Assembly (NCBI RefSeq): GCF_000621205.1
Contig: NZ_KK211233.1
Location: forward strand, 84,537-148,536
Direction: 5' to 3'
DNA length: 64,000 nt
Source: Halotalea alkalilenta DSM 17697
GTDB taxonomy: Bacteria > Pseudomonadota > Gammaproteobacteria > Pseudomonadales > Halomonadaceae
A model generated the notes under the pieces. The model saw only the letters and a program-made list of their open reading frames with translations. It searched no databases and was not told where the DNA came from. A program made the position numbers and the translations under genes. Positions 34,136 to 42,494 of the stretch are shown piece by piece (the first letter of the stretch is position 1; every line of letters starts with the position of its first letter).

Positions 34136-35094
34136 GCGGGATCTTCCTCGAAACGATGAATCCAGGTCTGCCGGGCGCCGCTCGCGAGCAGCGCCTCGGC
34201 GACCACGCTGGCCGCCTCGGCATCGGTGCAGAGCGCGACCATGCAGCCGCCGCGTCCGCCTCCGGTCAGTTTGGCCCCTAGCGCGCCATGCGCCAGTGCG
34301 GCTTCGACCAAACGATCGAGCTCGGGGCTGCTGATGTCGAGCGTGGCGAGCTGTGCATGGGCTTCGTTCATCAGCTCGCCGAGACGGGCAGGGCGATCGT
34401 CGGCGAGGCAGACGCGCGCCTCCTCGGTCAGCCTGCCGAGGCGCAGGATGCGCGGCTCGACCTCGCTGCGCTCAGCCGCAAAGCGCGCGCCGAGATCGGC
34501 GACCGTCTGCCGGGTGCCGCCCTTGACGCCGGTATCGGCGATCACGAAGACCCCGGTCAAGGCGATCGGCAGGTCGCGGAACTCGCCGCGCTGGAAATGG
34601 ATTGGCGCGGCGGCGGAGGTCGCCACGGCGTCGAGCCCGCTCGGATTGCCATGGGCGATTCGTTCGGATACCTGGACCAGGGCGAACAGGGTGTCGCGGT
34701 CCAGCGGGCGCCGGTAGAGGTCGAACAGCGCGCGCACCACTGCGCCTGCGACCGCGGCGCTCGAGCCCATGCCGCGTTCGGTGGGGACCTCGCTTTCGAT
34801 GATGAAATGCAGGCCTTCGGGGCGTTCGCCGAGCTCCTCGAGGCAGGCTTCGATCGCGGCTTTGACACCGGCGAGGGGGGCCGGCAGGCGGGCGAGGGGA
34901 CCTTGGTAGAGCTCGCTTTCGAACCAGTGCTCGGGGGCGCCGTGGGCCACTCGAGCGCTCATCCTCACGCTGTGCAGCGGCATTGCGATCGCCGGCTCGC
35001 CGTATACCACCGAATGCTCGCCGATGAGGATGAATTTCCCACAGGCCACTCCATGACCCGCATGGAAGAGAGGCTTCAGATGCTCGCGTTCCAT
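34132..35094 (-). CDS. mvk: mevalonate kinase
   Basis: A 320-residue GHMP kinase and the first gene of the operon. The start region GKFILIGEHSVVYGEPAIAMPL, the ATP loop ERGMGSSAAVAGAVVRALF (about 105-123), the catalytic Asp in GNPSGLDAVATS, and TGGGRGGCMVAL near the end identify it as mevalonate kinase. It phosphorylates mevalonate at O5. HMG-CoA synthase and reductase are not in the window, so the supply of mevalonate must come from elsewhere in the genome or from uptake. Confidence 0.92.
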   Translation of the reverse strand: MEREHLKPLFHAGHGVACGKFILIGEHSVVYGEPAIAMPLHSVRMSARVAHGAPEHWFESELYQGPLARLPAPLAGVKAAIEACLEELGERPEGLHFIIESEVPTERGMGSSAAVAGAVVRALFDLYRRPLDRDTLFALVQVSERIAHGNPSGLDAVATSAAAPIHFQRGEFRDLPIALTGVFVIADTGVKGGTRQTVADLGARFAAERSEVEPRILRLGRLTEEARVCLADDRPARLGELMNEAHAQLATLDISSPELDRLVEAALAHGALGAKLTGGGRGGCMVALCTDAEAASVVAEALLASGARQTWIHRFEEDPA

Positions 35095-35561
35095 CGTCGC
35101 TTTTCCAGATCAGATATAGGGCGACCCGACCACGCCCGCCTCCCGCGACGCGGGTTCGAGTCGAGGCCGCAAGGCATGATGGCAATCAGAGAAGGGCCGC
35201 TGGAAAGCCGGCTGGTGCTCGCTCCCGCACGATGGCGAGCGCTGGCGTGCCCCGATCTTCGTGCGCATCGCCTACGACCTCGCTATCGGATTCGAGAGGG
35301 TCATGCGGTCGAATCGCATCGCTCCGATTTGGAGCGCTGTGCGCGCATAGGGTACACGAACGAGAGGCACCGCCGCATCTTCCGTCGCTCTGCATACATC
35401 CCGGATCATCACACCCCGGACGCCGATGGACGTTCTGCCTCGGACGCTGCGCGGGGCGTTCACGCTCTGCTAGAATCCGCACCGTCCTGGCCATCACGGT
35501 GGCTCGATTCGTTTGATTCGCGGTCCGCCCTTTACGCGGGCGACCACTGTGGAGAATACCG
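35095..35561. other. divergent promoter region between mvk and trhO
   Basis: No convincing gene in 467 bases. On the minus strand, CTATATCTGAT about 20 bases before mvk is a possible -10 region, which would make a short leader. On the plus strand, TAGAAT (35471-35476) is a possible -10 for trhO without a clear -35. Short frames across the middle have no ribosome site and atypical composition. Confidence 0.4.
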
Positions 35562-36512
35562 ATGTCTCAAGCTTCAAGCGGTGCGGTCGACAGCATCGTC
35601 GTCGCCGCGCTGTATCAGTTCGTTACCCTCGAAGACTACGTCGCACTGCGTGAGCCGCTGCGTGAATTCATGTGCGCCTGCGGCATCAAGGGCACGCTGC
35701 TGCTCGCCGAGGAGGGGATCAACGGTACCGTCTCCGGCAGCCGCGAGGCGATCGACGCGCTGCTGGCGTGGCTCAAGCGCGACGCGCGCTTCGAAGGGCT
35801 CGAGCACAAGGAGTCGCTGTGCGCCGAGCATCCCTTCTATCGCACCAAGGTGAAGCTCAAGAAGGAGATCGTCACCCTCGGTGTGCCGGGTATCGATCCC
35901 AGCAAGCGGGTCGGCACCTACGTCGAGCCGGAGCAGTGGAACGCGCTGCTCGACGACCCCGAAGTGCTGCTGATCGATACCCGCAACGACTACGAGGTCG
36001 GCATCGGCACCTTCGAAGGCGCGATCGATCCCAGGACCAAGAGCTTTCGCGAGTTCCCCGAGTTCGTCCGCAGCCATTTCGATCCGAGCCGGCACAAGAA
36101 GGTGGCGATGTTCTGCACCGGTGGGATTCGCTGCGAGAAGGCCTCGAGCTTCATGCTCGAGGAGGGCTTCGAGGAGGTCTATCACCTCAAGGGCGGAATC
36201 CTCAAGTACCTCGAAGCGGTGCCCGAGGCCGAGAGCAAGTGGCGCGGCGAGTGCTTCGTCTTCGACAACCGGGTGACGGTCAAGCACGACCTCAGCGAAG
36301 GCGAGTTCGACCAGTGCCACGCCTGTCGTCGCCCGGTCTCGGTCGCCGACCGGGAATCGCCGCACTACACGCCAGGGGTCAGCTGCCCGCACTGCTGGGA
36401 CAATCTGCCGGAGAAGACTCGCCAGGGCGCGATCGAGCGGCAAAAGCAGATCGAGCTGGCGCGCCTTCGCCAAGAGCCCCATCCGATCGGTCGCGACCCG
36501 CGCCGCGGCTGA
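35562..36512 (+). CDS. trhO: tRNA uridine(34) hydroxylase, rhodanese domain
   Basis: A 316-residue TrhO (YceA) protein: N-terminal acylphosphatase-like region, central rhodanese domain with the active Cys C185 in [13 protein letters not shown], and a C-terminal Cys-rich part ([17 protein letters not shown]) typical of the family. It uses O2 to form 5-hydroxyuridine at tRNA position 34. TGGAGA precedes the ATG by eight bases. It is a single gene, convergent with a small hypothetical gene 15 bases away. Confidence 0.92.
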   Translation: MSQASSGAVDSIVVAALYQFVTLEDYVALREPLREFMCACGIKGTLLLAEEGINGTVSGSREAIDALLAWLKRDARFEGLEHKESLCAEHPFYRTKVKLKKEIVTLGVPGIDPSKRVGTYVEPEQWNALLDDPEVLLIDTRNDYEVGIGTFEGAIDPRTKSFREFPEFVRSHFDPSRHKKVAMFCTGGIRCEKASSFMLEEGFEEVYHLKGGILKYLEAVPEAESKWRGECFVFDNRVTVKHDLSEGEFDQCHACRRPVSVADRESPHYTPGVSCPHCWDNLPEKTRQGAIERQKQIELARLRQEPHPIGRDPRRG

Positions 36513-36527
36513 TCCGCAGGCCGCCTC

Positions 36528-36908
36528 CTAGCAGGCCGGCGGTGGCGCTTCGCCGTACCATCGCCACCTGGCCTCGATCAGCGCCTCGGCGCGCGCCTCT
36601 CCGTCGAGCTCGATCACGCGATGACCGGCCACGCCGCCCAGCCAGAACAGGGCGGCGTGGTCGTCGCATGCCGGCATCAACAGCACCGCTTGTCGGCCGA
36701 GCGGCTCCAGTGCCTGCGCCAGCGCCGCGCTTGCGCGCAGCTCGTACAGCCGTACGGGATCGTCGACCACCATTAGCGCGGTGCAGGGATCATCGACCAG
36801 GGCGTCGACGAGGGCTGCCAGCAGCCGGGCGGGTGGCGTTGCCACTACGATCGCCGCATCGCTGTGGCCGGACGGCGGCACTACCCAGCGTAAGGGGAGC
36901 GAGTCCAT
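36528..36908 (-). CDS. small hypothetical protein
   Basis: Start taken at the ATG of MDSLPLRWVVPPSG (126 residues), eight bases after GAGGG; a GTG nine codons earlier is possible. The protein shows alternating hydrophobic strands and helices (AAIVVATPPARLLAALVDAL, ALMVVDDPVRLYELRASAAL) and ends in a Cys after PPP; no catalytic motif stands out. I do not recognise the family. It lies 33 bases downstream of acdS on the same strand and may be co-transcribed. Confidence 0.55.
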   Translation of the reverse strand: MDSLPLRWVVPPSGHSDAAIVVATPPARLLAALVDALVDDPCTALMVVDDPVRLYELRASAALAQALEPLGRQAVLLMPACDDHAALFWLGGVAGHRVIELDGEARAEALIEARWRWYGEAPPPAC

Positions 36909-36941
36909 GGGCTGGCCCTCGTTGCTCGGCGGCACCGATGA

Positions 36942-37952
36942 TCATTCGAATGCTTTGCTGTAGGCATCCAGGGCCGGTGCGCCGCCGAGGTGGACGTAGA
37001 GCACGCGGCTGCCGGGGGCGATTTCGCCGCTGCGGGCCATGGCTATCAGTCCGGCGAGGGATTTTCCCTCATAGACCGGGTCGGTGAGCATGGCTTCGCT
37101 CTGCGCCGCGAGCCTGATCGCCGCTATCGTCGCTTCGTCCGGCAGGCCGTAGTCGGGTCCGGCGAAGCGGGGGTCGATCACTACGTCCTCGTCGAGGATC
37201 GGCTTCGCAAGCTCGATCATCTCCGCGGTGGCGCGGGCGATCTTGGTCACTGCCGCACGGGTCATCTCGGCGTTCGCCGCGGTATCGATACCGATCAGCC
37301 GGCGCGGGCGATCCTGGGCCTTGAAGCCGACCACCATGCCGCCCTGGGTGGAACCGGTACAGGTCGCGGTGACCACGGTGTCGAAGAACAGGTCGCGTTC
37401 GCGCTCCTGCTGCGCGAGCTCGTCGGCGAAGTTGGCGTAGCCGAGCCCGCCGAGCGGATGGTCCGAGGCACCGGCCGGAATCGCGTAAGGCTTGCCGCCT
37501 TCGCTGCGCACCTGCTCCAGCGCCCTTTCCCAGGTCTCCTTGACCGCGGTCGAGTAGCCTTCGCCCTCGAGCAGCGTCTGCGCGCCCATCAGGCGAGAGA
37601 GCAGGATGTTGCCGACCCGCTGGTAGTTCGGGTCGTCCCAGTGGGTCCACTCCTCCTGGACCAGCCGGCACTTGAGTCCGAGCACCGCGGCCACCGCGGC
37701 GACCTGGCGGGTGTGGTTGGACTGTACGTTACCGATCGACACCAGGGTGTCGCATCCCTGTGCCAGCGCATCGGCCGCCAGCCACTCGAGCTTGCGCACC
37801 TTGTTGCCGCCGTAGGCGAGACCGGAGGAGACATCGTCGCGCTTGGCCCATAGCTCGATGCCGAGCTCCTTCGACAGCCGCTTCAAAGGCTGCAGAGGGG
37901 AGGGGAAGTAGCCAAGGGTGACACGGGGGAAGCGTTTTTCCAGCTCGAGCAT
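36942..37952 (-). CDS. acdS: 1-aminocyclopropane-1-carboxylate deaminase
   Basis: A 336-residue PLP enzyme of the tryptophan-synthase-beta fold. Residues shown to matter in ACC deaminase are at the same numbers: PLP-Lys K51 (GGNKVRKLE), S78 (VQSNH), W102, Y268, Y294 and, decisively, E295 and L322, which differ in D-cysteine desulfhydrases. It opens ACC, the plant ethylene precursor, to 2-oxobutanoate and ammonia. AGGAGA precedes the ATG. A divergent Lrp-type gene is the usual AcdR arrangement. The residue pattern makes ACC deaminase much more likely than DcyD. Confidence 0.92.
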   Translation of the reverse strand: MLELEKRFPRVTLGYFPSPLQPLKRLSKELGIELWAKRDDVSSGLAYGGNKVRKLEWLAADALAQGCDTLVSIGNVQSNHTRQVAAVAAVLGLKCRLVQEEWTHWDDPNYQRVGNILLSRLMGAQTLLEGEGYSTAVKETWERALEQVRSEGGKPYAIPAGASDHPLGGLGYANFADELAQQERERDLFFDTVVTATCTGSTQGGMVVGFKAQDRPRRLIGIDTAANAEMTRAAVTKIARATAEMIELAKPILDEDVVIDPRFAGPDYGLPDEATIAAIRLAAQSEAMLTDPVYEGKSLAGLIAMARSGEIAPGSRVLYVHLGGAPALDAYSKAFE

Positions 37953-38119
37953 GGCGGATTCTCCTAGGTTGGAATTGTTGTCGCCGACCGTTCCATGTTA
38001 GAGCCGAGGAGTGGGGAAAGTGCTTTCTTTTTACTGCTGGTTAAAGCCATTATCTGGATGGTTTTTGCGGATGTGGTGAAGATGGTTCTCTGGAATCCGA
38101 GTAAAGGGAAATATTCATT
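37953..38119. promoter_or_regulatory. acdS/Lrp divergent regulatory region
   Basis: The 167-base spacer is markedly AT-rich for this window (runs such as CTTTCTTTTTAC and AAAGGGAAATATTCATT), as expected for Lrp-type binding and two divergent promoters. I cannot pick out single boxes with confidence. Confidence 0.5.
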
Positions 38120-38599
38120 ATGGACGACGAGCAGCGATTCGCGCCTCTTACCGCCCTCGACCGCCGGATTCTCCAGGCGCTGCAACAGGATGGCCGACTG
38201 AGCAACCGTGCGCTGGCGGAGCGTGTCGGGCTGAGCGCCTCGGCATGCTGGAAGCACACCCAGCGGCTGTTCGAGGACAAAGTGATCACCTCGGTCCAGG
38301 CGCGGATCGATCCGCGAGCGGTGGATCGCCAGACCATGGTGATGGTCGGCGTGGTACTCGATCGCTCGAGCCAGCAGAGTTTCGAGCAGTTCGCCTCCGC
38401 CGCCAGGGCGCTGCCGCAGGTGCTCGAGTGCTATCTGGTCGCAGGCGACATGGACTACTTCCTCAAGGTGCGGGTGCGCGATCTGCCCGCATTCAACCGC
38501 TTCCACAGCGAGCGCATCCTGGCATTGCCCCATGTGCTCCAGGTTCGCACCTTCTTCGTCCTCGACGAGATCAAGGCGGATGGAACGCTGAGCTTCTAG
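38120..38599 (+). CDS. Lrp/AsnC-family regulator, probable activator of acdS
   Basis: A 159-residue Lrp-type protein: helix-turn-helix at about 12-60 (LDRRILQALQQDGRLSNRALAERVGLSASACWKHTQRL) and a C-terminal RAM ligand domain (VLECYLVAGDMDYFLKVRV). It is divergent from acdS across a 167-base AT-rich spacer, matching the AcdR-acdS layout known from other proteobacteria, where AcdR with ACC activates the deaminase gene. Function is therefore inferred mainly from context. Confidence 0.85.
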   Translation: MDDEQRFAPLTALDRRILQALQQDGRLSNRALAERVGLSASACWKHTQRLFEDKVITSVQARIDPRAVDRQTMVMVGVVLDRSSQQSFEQFASAARALPQVLECYLVAGDMDYFLKVRVRDLPAFNRFHSERILALPHVLQVRTFFVLDEIKADGTLSF

Positions 38600-38708
38600 G
38601 GCGTGGCGATGCGCCCTGGCCGCTCTCGACCACGTGGCACCGGCGGCGCGGCCGGAGGTATGCTCTATCGGCCCCAGTTCTTCCCACCCAGCGGCAAAGG
38701 AGCCCAGC

Positions 38709-39182
38709 ATGAGCCTCGAGTCGGTTCGCGCCTTCTTCACCACCCACGCGCCCGAGATCGAAGTGATCGAACTCGATGAGAGCACCGCCACCGTCGAACT
38801 CGCCGCCCGCGCCCATGGCGTGGCACCGGCGAAGATCGCCAAGACCCTGTCGATGCGCGTCGATGGCCAGCCGCTTTTGGTGGTGGCCCGTGGCGATGCT
38901 CGGCTCGACAACCGCAAGATCAAGGCCACCTTCGGTGGCAAGGCGAAGCTGCTCGGTTTCGAAGAAGTCCTCGCCTTGACCGGCCATCCGGTGGGCGGCG
39001 TTTGTCCTTTCGGGCTCGCCACGCCAGTGCCGGTCTACTGCGACGAGTCGCTGCGCGCCTTCGACGAGGTGCTGCCGGCGGCAGGCGCCCCCCACAGCGC
39101 GGTGCGCATCTCTCCCGAGCGCCTGGCGATGCTGACCGAGGCACGATGGGTCGATGTCTGCAAGCTGCCCGAGGTGGAGTGA
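38709..39182 (+). CDS. YbaK/ProX-type aminoacyl-tRNA editing domain protein
   Basis: Start at the ATG of MSLESVRAFFTTHAPEI, preceded by AAAGGAG; 157 residues. The conserved Lys in AKIAKTLSMR, the LDNRKIKATFG segment and GGVCPFGLATPVPVYCDESL are YbaK/INS-domain features. Members free-stand and remove misacylated amino acids from tRNA, e.g. Ala or Cys from tRNA-Pro. Which tRNA it acts on is not readable. It stands alone. Confidence 0.85.
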   Translation: MSLESVRAFFTTHAPEIEVIELDESTATVELAARAHGVAPAKIAKTLSMRVDGQPLLVVARGDARLDNRKIKATFGGKAKLLGFEEVLALTGHPVGGVCPFGLATPVPVYCDESLRAFDEVLPAAGAPHSAVRISPERLAMLTEARWVDVCKLPEVE

Positions 39183-39304
39183 GCCGGGCGATCTCGCGGG
39201 CGCGGCCACTGAGCTGGGCCTGATGATCGATGAGCCCTCGGCGGCGCTTTGTCTAGACTGGAAATTCCTCGATGTTCGGTCAACGCATAGACGGAGCCGT
39301 GGTG

Positions 39305-40222
39305 ATGACTCTCTCCCGACGTGATTTGCTCCTCACCGGCAGCGCCCTGATGCTTGCCGGCACTCTTCCCTGGCGCTCGGCTCTGGCCGCCGAAGGTGCG
39401 CCGCTGGCCAAGCCAATTCCCGCAGGAGACGAAACGCTGCCGGTGATCGGTATCGGCACCGCGCGGCGTTACCAGGGGGCGAGCGGGGAGGCGCTAGTGC
39501 CGCTACGCGAGGCCTTCCAGCGTTTCGTCGCACTCGGCGGCAGAGTGATCGACACCGCACCCTCCTATGGCGATGCCGAGCGCGTGATCGGTGAACTGAT
39601 CGCCTCGCTCGGCATCCGCGACCAGCTGTTTCTCGCCACCAAGGTCAGCAGCAGCGGACGCGAGGCGGGCGTGGCGCAGATCGAGCGGTCGTTCGAGCTT
39701 TTGGGCACCGGGATGATCGACCTGATCGCGGTGCACAATTTCCAGGACACCGAAACCCAGCTGGAGACCCTGAGGGGCTATCGCGACCAGGGGCGGGTGC
39801 GCTACGTCGGCGCGACCACCTGGGTCGAGCGGCAGCACGACGAGATGGTGGAGTGGATCGAGCGCGGCGGGCTGGACTTCGTCCAGGTCGACTATGCGAT
39901 CGACAATCGCGCCGCGGCGGAGACCGTGCTGCCCGCCGCCGAGGCCAACGGCGTGGCGGTGATGGTCAACCTGCCATTCGGTCGTGATCGCCTGTTCGAC
40001 AAGGTGCGCGGCCAGGCGCTGCCCGATTGGGCGGCGGAAATCGACTGCCGGAGCTGGGCGCAGTTCTTCCTCAAGTACGTGGTCTCGCATCCGGCGGTGA
40101 CCTGCGCGATCCCGGGCATGGCCAACCCGCGCTACGTCGAAGACAACCTCGGCGCCGCCGTCGGGCGGATGCCCGATGCTGGAATGCGCCGCAGGATGGA
40201 GGCGTTGGTCGACAGCCTCTGA
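39305..40222 (+). CDS. Tat-exported aldo/keto reductase
   Basis: Start at the ATG of MTLSRRDLLLTGSALMLAGT, eight bases after GGAG; 305 residues. The twin-arginine motif SRRDLLL and following hydrophobic stretch with ALA|AEG cleavage are a Tat signal, so the protein is folded with its cofactor before export. The barrel has DTAPSYGDAE, FLATKV and a His in IAVHNFQD, i.e. the usual Asp-Tyr-Lys-His set. An NADPH-dependent reductase in the periplasm lacks an obvious cofactor supply, so the role is unclear. It is convergent with a LysR gene. Confidence 0.82.
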   Translation: MTLSRRDLLLTGSALMLAGTLPWRSALAAEGAPLAKPIPAGDETLPVIGIGTARRYQGASGEALVPLREAFQRFVALGGRVIDTAPSYGDAERVIGELIASLGIRDQLFLATKVSSSGREAGVAQIERSFELLGTGMIDLIAVHNFQDTETQLETLRGYRDQGRVRYVGATTWVERQHDEMVEWIERGGLDFVQVDYAIDNRAAAETVLPAAEANGVAVMVNLPFGRDRLFDKVRGQALPDWAAEIDCRSWAQFFLKYVVSHPAVTCAIPGMANPRYVEDNLGAAVGRMPDAGMRRRMEALVDSL

Positions 40223-40252
40223 GTCGACGCCTGGTGAACCAGTTGCCCTGGC

Positions 40253-41149
40253 TCAGTCGAGATGAAGCCGCGCGGTGAGAAAGTCGAGCATCGCGCGGGT
40301 TCTCGAGGCGAGGTGGCGGCGGTCGTGATAGAGCGCGTGGATCGCATCGGAGTCCTCGCTGGCGAAGGGTTCGAGCAGCGACACCAGCGCGCCGCGCCGG
40401 ATATCGTCGAGAACGTGGAAGCGGGTCAGCCGGCTGATGCCTACGCCGGCGAGCGTCAGTTCGCGCAGGGTTTCTCCATCGCCTGCGCTGAGGCTGCCGC
40501 TGACCGGCACGGCGCGCTGTTCGCCGTCGATGGTGAAGCGCCATTCGCTCAGCTGGCGGCGAAAGTTGAAGTCGATGCAGTCGTGGTCGATGAGCTCGGC
40601 AGGCGTGCGCGGCTCGCCGCGCCGGGCGAGATAGTCGGGAGAGGCGACGATCAGCTGCGGGCTGCGGCCGAGATAGCGCGCGATCAGCCGTGAGTCCGCC
40701 AGCGCGCCGTGGCGGATCACCAGGTCGGTGTGCTGTTCGAACGGGTCGATCAGCTCGTCGGTGAGGGTGAGATCGACCCGCATCCGCGGGTGGAGGGCGA
40801 GGAACTCGGGCAGCAGCGGCAGCAAGAGCCTGCGGCCGAAGGGCACCGAGACGTTGAGCCTCAATACCCCCTGGGGTTCGCTCGCCTCGAGCCCGACCGC
40901 GCTTTCGGCATCCTCCAGGTCGGCGAGGATCACCTGGGCACGGTCGAAGAACAGCCTCCCCTCGGCGGTCGGCTGGAAGCTGCGGGTGGTGCGGTTGATC
41001 AGCCTGGCGCCGAGCCGCGACTCGAGGCGCTGGATCAGCTTCGCCACCGCCGAGGGCGTCATCTCCAGGCGCCGCGCAGCGGCGGCGAAGCTGCCCGACT
41101 GCACCACCTGGACGAACACTTCCATCTCTCCGGAACGATTGGTGTCCAT
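40253..41149 (-). CDS. LysR-type regulator of the adjacent exporter/aldo-keto reductase unit
   Basis: A 298-residue LysR protein of the CrgA/DmlR-like branch: helix-turn-helix in FAAAARRLEMTPSAVAKLIQRLE (about 17-40) and a complete effector domain. It is divergent from an MFS gene followed by an aldo/keto reductase gene. A perfect LysR-type palindrome lies 17-33 bases before its own start codon, consistent with autoregulation and control of the divergent genes. Confidence 0.87.
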   Translation of the reverse strand: MDTNRSGEMEVFVQVVQSGSFAAAARRLEMTPSAVAKLIQRLESRLGARLINRTTRSFQPTAEGRLFFDRAQVILADLEDAESAVGLEASEPQGVLRLNVSVPFGRRLLLPLLPEFLALHPRMRVDLTLTDELIDPFEQHTDLVIRHGALADSRLIARYLGRSPQLIVASPDYLARRGEPRTPAELIDHDCIDFNFRRQLSEWRFTIDGEQRAVPVSGSLSAGDGETLRELTLAGVGISRLTRFHVLDDIRRGALVSLLEPFASEDSDAIHALYHDRRHLASRTRAMLDFLTARLHLD

Positions 41150-41165
41150 TCGCTGTTCCTAAATT

Positions 41166-41182
41166 AGTGAATCCAATTCACT
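41166..41182. promoter_or_regulatory. LysR-type operator (perfect 17-bp palindrome)
   Basis: AGTGAAT-CCA-ATTCACT, 7-bp perfect arms; the inner TGAATCCAATTCA obeys the T-N11-A rule. Located in the divergent spacer of the LysR and MFS genes. Confidence 0.75.
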
Positions 41183-41265
41183 TCTAAAAGGCGGATGGGA
41201 ACTCTACTCGCTTAATCCTGGTGTCGACATCATGACGGTTCCTTTCCATGCCTGGAGAAGCCGCA

Positions 41266-42447
41266 ATGCCGCTCGCCCTCTACGCGCTCACCGCCGGTGC
41301 ATTCGGCATCGGCATCACTGAATTCGTGATCATGGGGCTTTTGCTCGATATCGGCCGTGATCTCGGCGTTTCGACCTCGGTCGCTGGGTTTCTTGTCTCC
41401 GGCTATGCGCTCGGTGTCGTGGTCGGCGCTCCGTTGCTGACCCTGGCCACCGCCCGTCAGGCGCGCAAACGCACGCTGCTCGGTCTGATGGTGATCTTCG
41501 TCGTCGGCAACCTGGCCTACGCACTGGCGCCGGGTATGCTCTCCCTGCTCGCCGCGCGGGTGTTCACCGCGCTGACCCACGGCACCTTCTTCGGCGTCGG
41601 CGCGGTGGTCGCCGCCGAGCTGGTGGCGCCGAATCGTCGTGCTTCCGCGATCGCGCTGATGTTCACCGGGCTGACCCTGGCCAACGTGCTCGGCGTGCCG
41701 TTCGGCAGCTGGCTGGGTCATGTGGTCGGCTGGCGCGGTACGTTCATCGCGGTGGCCCTGGTCGGGCTGTGCGCATTCGTCGCGCTGGCCCGCTGGCTGC
41801 CCTCGACGCCGGCGCCGAATGATGCCGGCGGTCATTGGGCCGCCTTCGATGTGCTGCGACGAGCGCCGGTGCTGTTCGGGCTAGGTACCACGGTGCTTGC
41901 CTATACCGGGGTGTTCACCGTCTTCACCTACATCGCTGCGCTGCTCACCCTGCGGGCGGGATTCGGCGAGACCCAGATAGCTCCCATCCTGCTGGTGTTC
42001 GGGGTCGGTCTGGTGATCGGCAATCTGCTCGGAGGACGCTTCGCCGATCATGCCCCGCTCGCGGCGATATTCGTCTCGCTGGCCGCGCTGGTGCTGGTGC
42101 TGGCGGGCTTCCACCTCATGCTCGCGGCGCCGCTCTCCAGCGTGCTTGCGGTCGGCCTGCTCGGTGCCGCCGCTTTCTCCACCGTCGCGCCGCTGCAGGC
42201 CTGGGTGATGGCGCGCAGCGCCGGTGCCAGTGAGAGCCTGGCCTCGAGCTTCAATATCGCGGCCTTCAACCTTGGCGCCGCGCTGGGTGCACTGCTCGGC
42301 GGCGCGGTGATCCGTTCGCCCGGCGGGCTCGACCTGCTTCCCTGGTGCGCCGCCGCAGTGTCGGCCCTGTCGCTGCCGAGCATGCTGCTAGCGCATCGCG
42401 GCGACCGCCGCCGGCTCGAAGTGGTCAGCGCCTCGCCGAGTTGCTGA
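41266..42447 (+). CDS. MFS transporter, AraJ/arabinose-efflux (DHA1) type
   Basis: Start chosen at the second ATG (MPLALYALTAGAFGIGITEF), eight bases after GGAG; 393 residues and 12 helices. The beginning LxAGxFxIGxTEFVIMGLL and helix-4 THGTFFGVGAVVAAELV are characteristic of the AraJ/YdhP-type DHA1 exporters. It would export sugars or drugs with proton exchange. A 47-base gap separates it from the aldo/keto reductase gene; both are probably controlled by the divergent LysR. Confidence 0.85.
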   Translation: MPLALYALTAGAFGIGITEFVIMGLLLDIGRDLGVSTSVAGFLVSGYALGVVVGAPLLTLATARQARKRTLLGLMVIFVVGNLAYALAPGMLSLLAARVFTALTHGTFFGVGAVVAAELVAPNRRASAIALMFTGLTLANVLGVPFGSWLGHVVGWRGTFIAVALVGLCAFVALARWLPSTPAPNDAGGHWAAFDVLRRAPVLFGLGTTVLAYTGVFTVFTYIAALLTLRAGFGETQIAPILLVFGVGLVIGNLLGGRFADHAPLAAIFVSLAALVLVLAGFHLMLAAPLSSVLAVGLLGAAAFSTVAPLQAWVMARSAGASESLASSFNIAAFNLGAALGALLGGAVIRSPGGLDLLPWCAAAVSALSLPSMLLAHRGDRRRLEVVSASPSC

Positions 42448-42494
42448 GTGAAGCCGTGAGCGTATCAATCGAACCAATGAAGGAGACCCGACCC

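Noticed and set aside
30985..35094. Considered galactokinase or homoserine kinase for the GHMP-family genes
   Set aside because: The order and motifs (IKYWGKRDE, EYAVIE, TGGGRGG, type II isomerase next door) specify mevalonate-pathway enzymes.
36942..37952. D-cysteine desulfhydrase (DcyD) for the PLP enzyme
   Set aside because: E295 and L322 are present, which mark ACC deaminase; DcyD has other residues there.
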